From an uncultured Solirubrobacter sp. (GTDB taxonomy: Bacteria; Actinomycetota; Thermoleophilia; Solirubrobacterales; Solirubrobacteraceae), in assembly GCA_937871635.1 (NCBI GenBank), contig CALMNS010000638.1, forward strand, positions 1,205 to 7,995: DNA of 6,791 nucleotides, read 5' to 3'. Within the stretch, counting starts at the first letter, position 1, and each line of letters starts with the position of its first letter. The notes below the pieces were generated by a model, which saw nothing but the letters and a program-made list of their open reading frames with translations, was not told the origin of the DNA and did not search any database. Positions 5,422 through 6,791 of the stretch are shown piece after piece. The position numbers and the translations under genes are program-made.

Positions 5422-6498
5422 TCAGCCCGCCAGCGCCGCGAGCTTCGGGCCGTCGAGGGCGTAGAGCCGGACCCGGCTCTCGACCCCCCGCAGGCTGCGC
5501 TTGCGCTTGCGCTTCCAGCCCCGTTCGGGGGCCCGCTCGTGCACCGCCTCGGTGGCGTAGAGCGTCCCCGGCTTGGCCACCGCGGTGACCCGCGCGGCGA
5601 CGTTGACCGGCGCCCCGAACCAGTCGCCCCCGCGGGATACGGCCGGGCCGAGCGCGACCCCGACCCGCAGCGCCGGAAACTCCTCCCCTTCCTGCTCGAG
5701 CGCGGCGACCAGCCGGGCGCAGGCCAGGACCAGCGCGTCCGGGTCGGGCGAGACGAACATGGCGGCGTCCCCGATCGTCTTGACGAGCTGGACGGGCCGT
5801 CGCGCGGCGGCGGCCGAGCAGGCCGCGAGCTGGCCGGCGATCCGGCCGACGTCCTCCGGCGCGAGGCGCTCGCCGAGCTTCGTGTAGTCGACGAGGTCGG
5901 CGAAGGCGATCGCGACCTCCGTCGTGTCGTCGAGCCGGCCCGAGGTGCGCTCGGCCTCCGTGAGGAGCTGGCGGCGGATGTTGTCGCGCAGGTGCGAGCG
6001 GAAGGCGAAGTCGAGCTGCCGGGCCACGAGCGGGACGAGCTGGTCGGCCGCCGCGGCGTAGCGCAGGCCGACGGCCTCCTCGGAGTCGCCCGGCTTGAGC
6101 AGCGCCTCACCGGCCATGCGGCGGATCGCGTCGGCGGAGTTGGCCATCCCGATGGAGACGACCCGGCCGATCTCGAGCAGCCCCTCGCGCGGGATCCCGG
6201 CGTCGAGGAAGCGCTTGACGAGGTGCGCGACCTCGACGTCCTCGTCGGTGAAGGCGGCCTCGCGCGGCGCCGGGTTCGGCCGCCCGACGGCCTGCATGAA
6301 GTCGCGCAGGAAGGCGGTCGACAATCCGGACTCGCGGGCCACGTGGGTCAGCGTATGGCGCTCCGGGCCGCCGAGCGCGAGCTCGACGGCGACCGTCGCC
6401 AGGCGCCCCTCGCCGGCCGCCGACTCGATGGCCTCCTCGGAGAGCCCCGCGGCGCGCAGCCGCTCGATGAGCAGATCGTGGTCGTCGATGTGGCCCAT
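5422..6498 (-). CDS. Class III adenylate cyclase with Rv1264-like N-terminal regulatory domain
   Basis: From ATG 6498 the product is 358 residues and makes cAMP from ATP, probably in the cytosol since no membrane segment is seen. Residues 1-185 are mostly helical and match the plan of the autoinhibitory, pH-responsive regulatory domain of Mycobacterium tuberculosis Rv1264 (compare EALLKPGDSE before the cyclase domain). The catalytic domain, about 190-350, keeps the class III residues: metal-binding Asp201 (FADLVDYT) and Asp244 (KTIGDAAM), purine-selecting Lys240 and Asp292 (GGDWFGAPVNV), and transition-state Asn299 and Arg303. Lys/Asp at the selecting positions favours ATP over GTP. One oddity: Asp replaces the usual Gly in FADLVGFT. 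A basic KRKRKR run lies near 329-334. GTG 6513 would add five residues and overlap the divergent gene. No Shine-Dalgarno sequence is seen, suggesting leaderless translation. The reductase gene follows one base after the stop. Confidence 0.93.
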   Translation of the reverse strand: MGHIDDHDLLIERLRAAGLSEEAIESAAGEGRLATVAVELALGGPERHTLTHVARESGLSTAFLRDFMQAVGRPNPAPREAAFTDEDVEVAHLVKRFLDAGIPREGLLEIGRVVSIGMANSADAIRRMAGEALLKPGDSEEAVGLRYAAAADQLVPLVARQLDFAFRSHLRDNIRRQLLTEAERTSGRLDDTTEVAIAFADLVDYTKLGERLAPEDVGRIAGQLAACSAAAARRPVQLVKTIGDAAMFVSPDPDALVLACARLVAALEQEGEEFPALRVGVALGPAVSRGGDWFGAPVNVAARVTAVAKPGTLYATEAVHERAPERGWKRKRKRSLRGVESRVRLYALDGPKLAALAG

Positions 6499-6511
6499 GA
6501 TCGCGTATGGC
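6496..6511. promoter_or_regulatory. Ultra-short divergent start region
   Basis: Only GATCGCGT (6499-6506) separates the cyclase ATG (6498, minus) from the DUF998-like ATG (6507, plus). CATGAT at 6496-6501 is a 4-of-6 match to a plus-strand -10 that would give a leaderless start near 6507. The minus-strand candidate, CATACG, is weak. Both promoters must lie at least partly inside the opposing gene. Pattern-based and uncertain. Confidence 0.35.
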
Positions 6512-6791
6512 ACTCGAGATGCTCCGCACCCTCGCCCTGACCGGCCTCGGCGCCTTCGCCGGCCTCGTGGCCATCCAGCACGCCTTCCGGGCCGACGACC
6601 TGCCGCCCGCGGACCACTTCATCTCCGAGTACGCCAACGGGAGCGGCGGCTGGGTGCAGGTGGTGGCCTTCATGGCCTGGGCCGGCTCGCTGGCCGCCAC
6701 GACCGGCCTGGCCGCCCGCGCCGGGGAGCGCCGGGTGGCCCGTGGGATCGTCGTGGCCGGCGTCGGCGCCGGGGTGGTGGGCGCGGTGGCC
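6507..6791 (+). CDS. DUF998-like membrane protein, N-terminal part (3' partial)
   Basis: The frame is open from ATG 6507 to the window edge, giving 95 residues. Helix 1 spans about 5-23. The loop that follows contains PPADHFISEYANGSGGW at 33-49, the signature loop of DUF998-type integral membrane proteins (a conserved SEYA with a nearby Gly-Trp). Helix 2 spans about 50-70, and helix 3 begins at about 80. Full family members usually have about six helices and 190-220 residues, so roughly half is missing. ATG 6519 (Met5) is an alternative start; neither has a Shine-Dalgarno sequence. It is divergent from the cyclase gene with an 8-base gap. Function of the family is unknown. Confidence 0.8.
   Translation, partial: MALEMLRTLALTGLGAFAGLVAIQHAFRADDLPPADHFISEYANGSGGWVQVVAFMAWAGSLAATTGLAARAGERRVARGIVVAGVGAGVVGAVA

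Noticed and set aside
5424..6110. Upstream extension of the reductase frame through the cyclase gene
   Set aside because: This part is a Ser/Arg/Pro-rich shadow of the cyclase. The Rossmann motif begins right at GTG 5420, directly after the cyclase stop.
5203..6540. 445-residue plus-strand ORF
   Set aside because: It lies wholly opposite the cyclase and reductase, which have complete catalytic motifs. Its composition is that of an antisense frame.

Overview
The window is very GC-rich, with G or C at most third codon positions. It combines a VapBC-type toxin-antitoxin pair, a NarL/DesK-type two-component system, an Rv1264-like class III nucleotide cyclase and small multi-pass membrane proteins. 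This suggests a high-GC actinobacterium, possibly Thermoleophilia/Solirubrobacterales. That placement is inferred from gene style and composition; no phylogenetic marker is present. Several starts lack a Shine-Dalgarno sequence and look leaderless, which also fits actinobacteria.

Layout. 2-595 (+): C-terminal part of a DHA2-type MFS exporter, open to the left edge. 608-1257 (+): a Phd/YefM antitoxin and PIN-domain toxin overlapping by one base, preceded by a perfect 7-4-7 palindrome that covers part of the -10 element. 1265-1747 (-): a decayed or mis-sequenced small membrane-protein gene whose coding signal passes through three frames. 1748-3462 (+): a sensor histidine kinase and a LuxR-type response regulator overlapping by ATGA, followed by a hairpin. 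3545-4063 (+): an intact small membrane protein of the same apparent family as the broken gene, so the two-component system is flanked on both sides by family members. 4196-4267 (-): tRNA-Thr(GGT). 4296-6498 (-): an Rv1264-like adenylate cyclase and, one base after its stop, a Rossmann-fold reductase (extended SDR, NAD_binding_4 type). 6507-6791 (+): the start of a DUF998-like membrane protein, divergent from the cyclase with 8 bp between the two start codons, running off the right edge.

How the genes may work together. The antitoxin should neutralise the toxin and autorepress through the palindrome. The kinase and regulator form one operon; the small membrane protein downstream is a plausible target or partner. 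The cyclase and reductase are almost certainly co-transcribed and perhaps translationally coupled, which would tie cAMP synthesis to a lipid, acyl or carbonyl reductase. This is the most interesting functional pairing here, but it is inference. I see no insertion sequence, CRISPR array, phage gene or clear defence island. Most of the window is ordinary chromosome; the notable points are the broken membrane gene with apparently repeated one-base losses, the two nearly touching divergent start pairs, and the cyclase-reductase unit.
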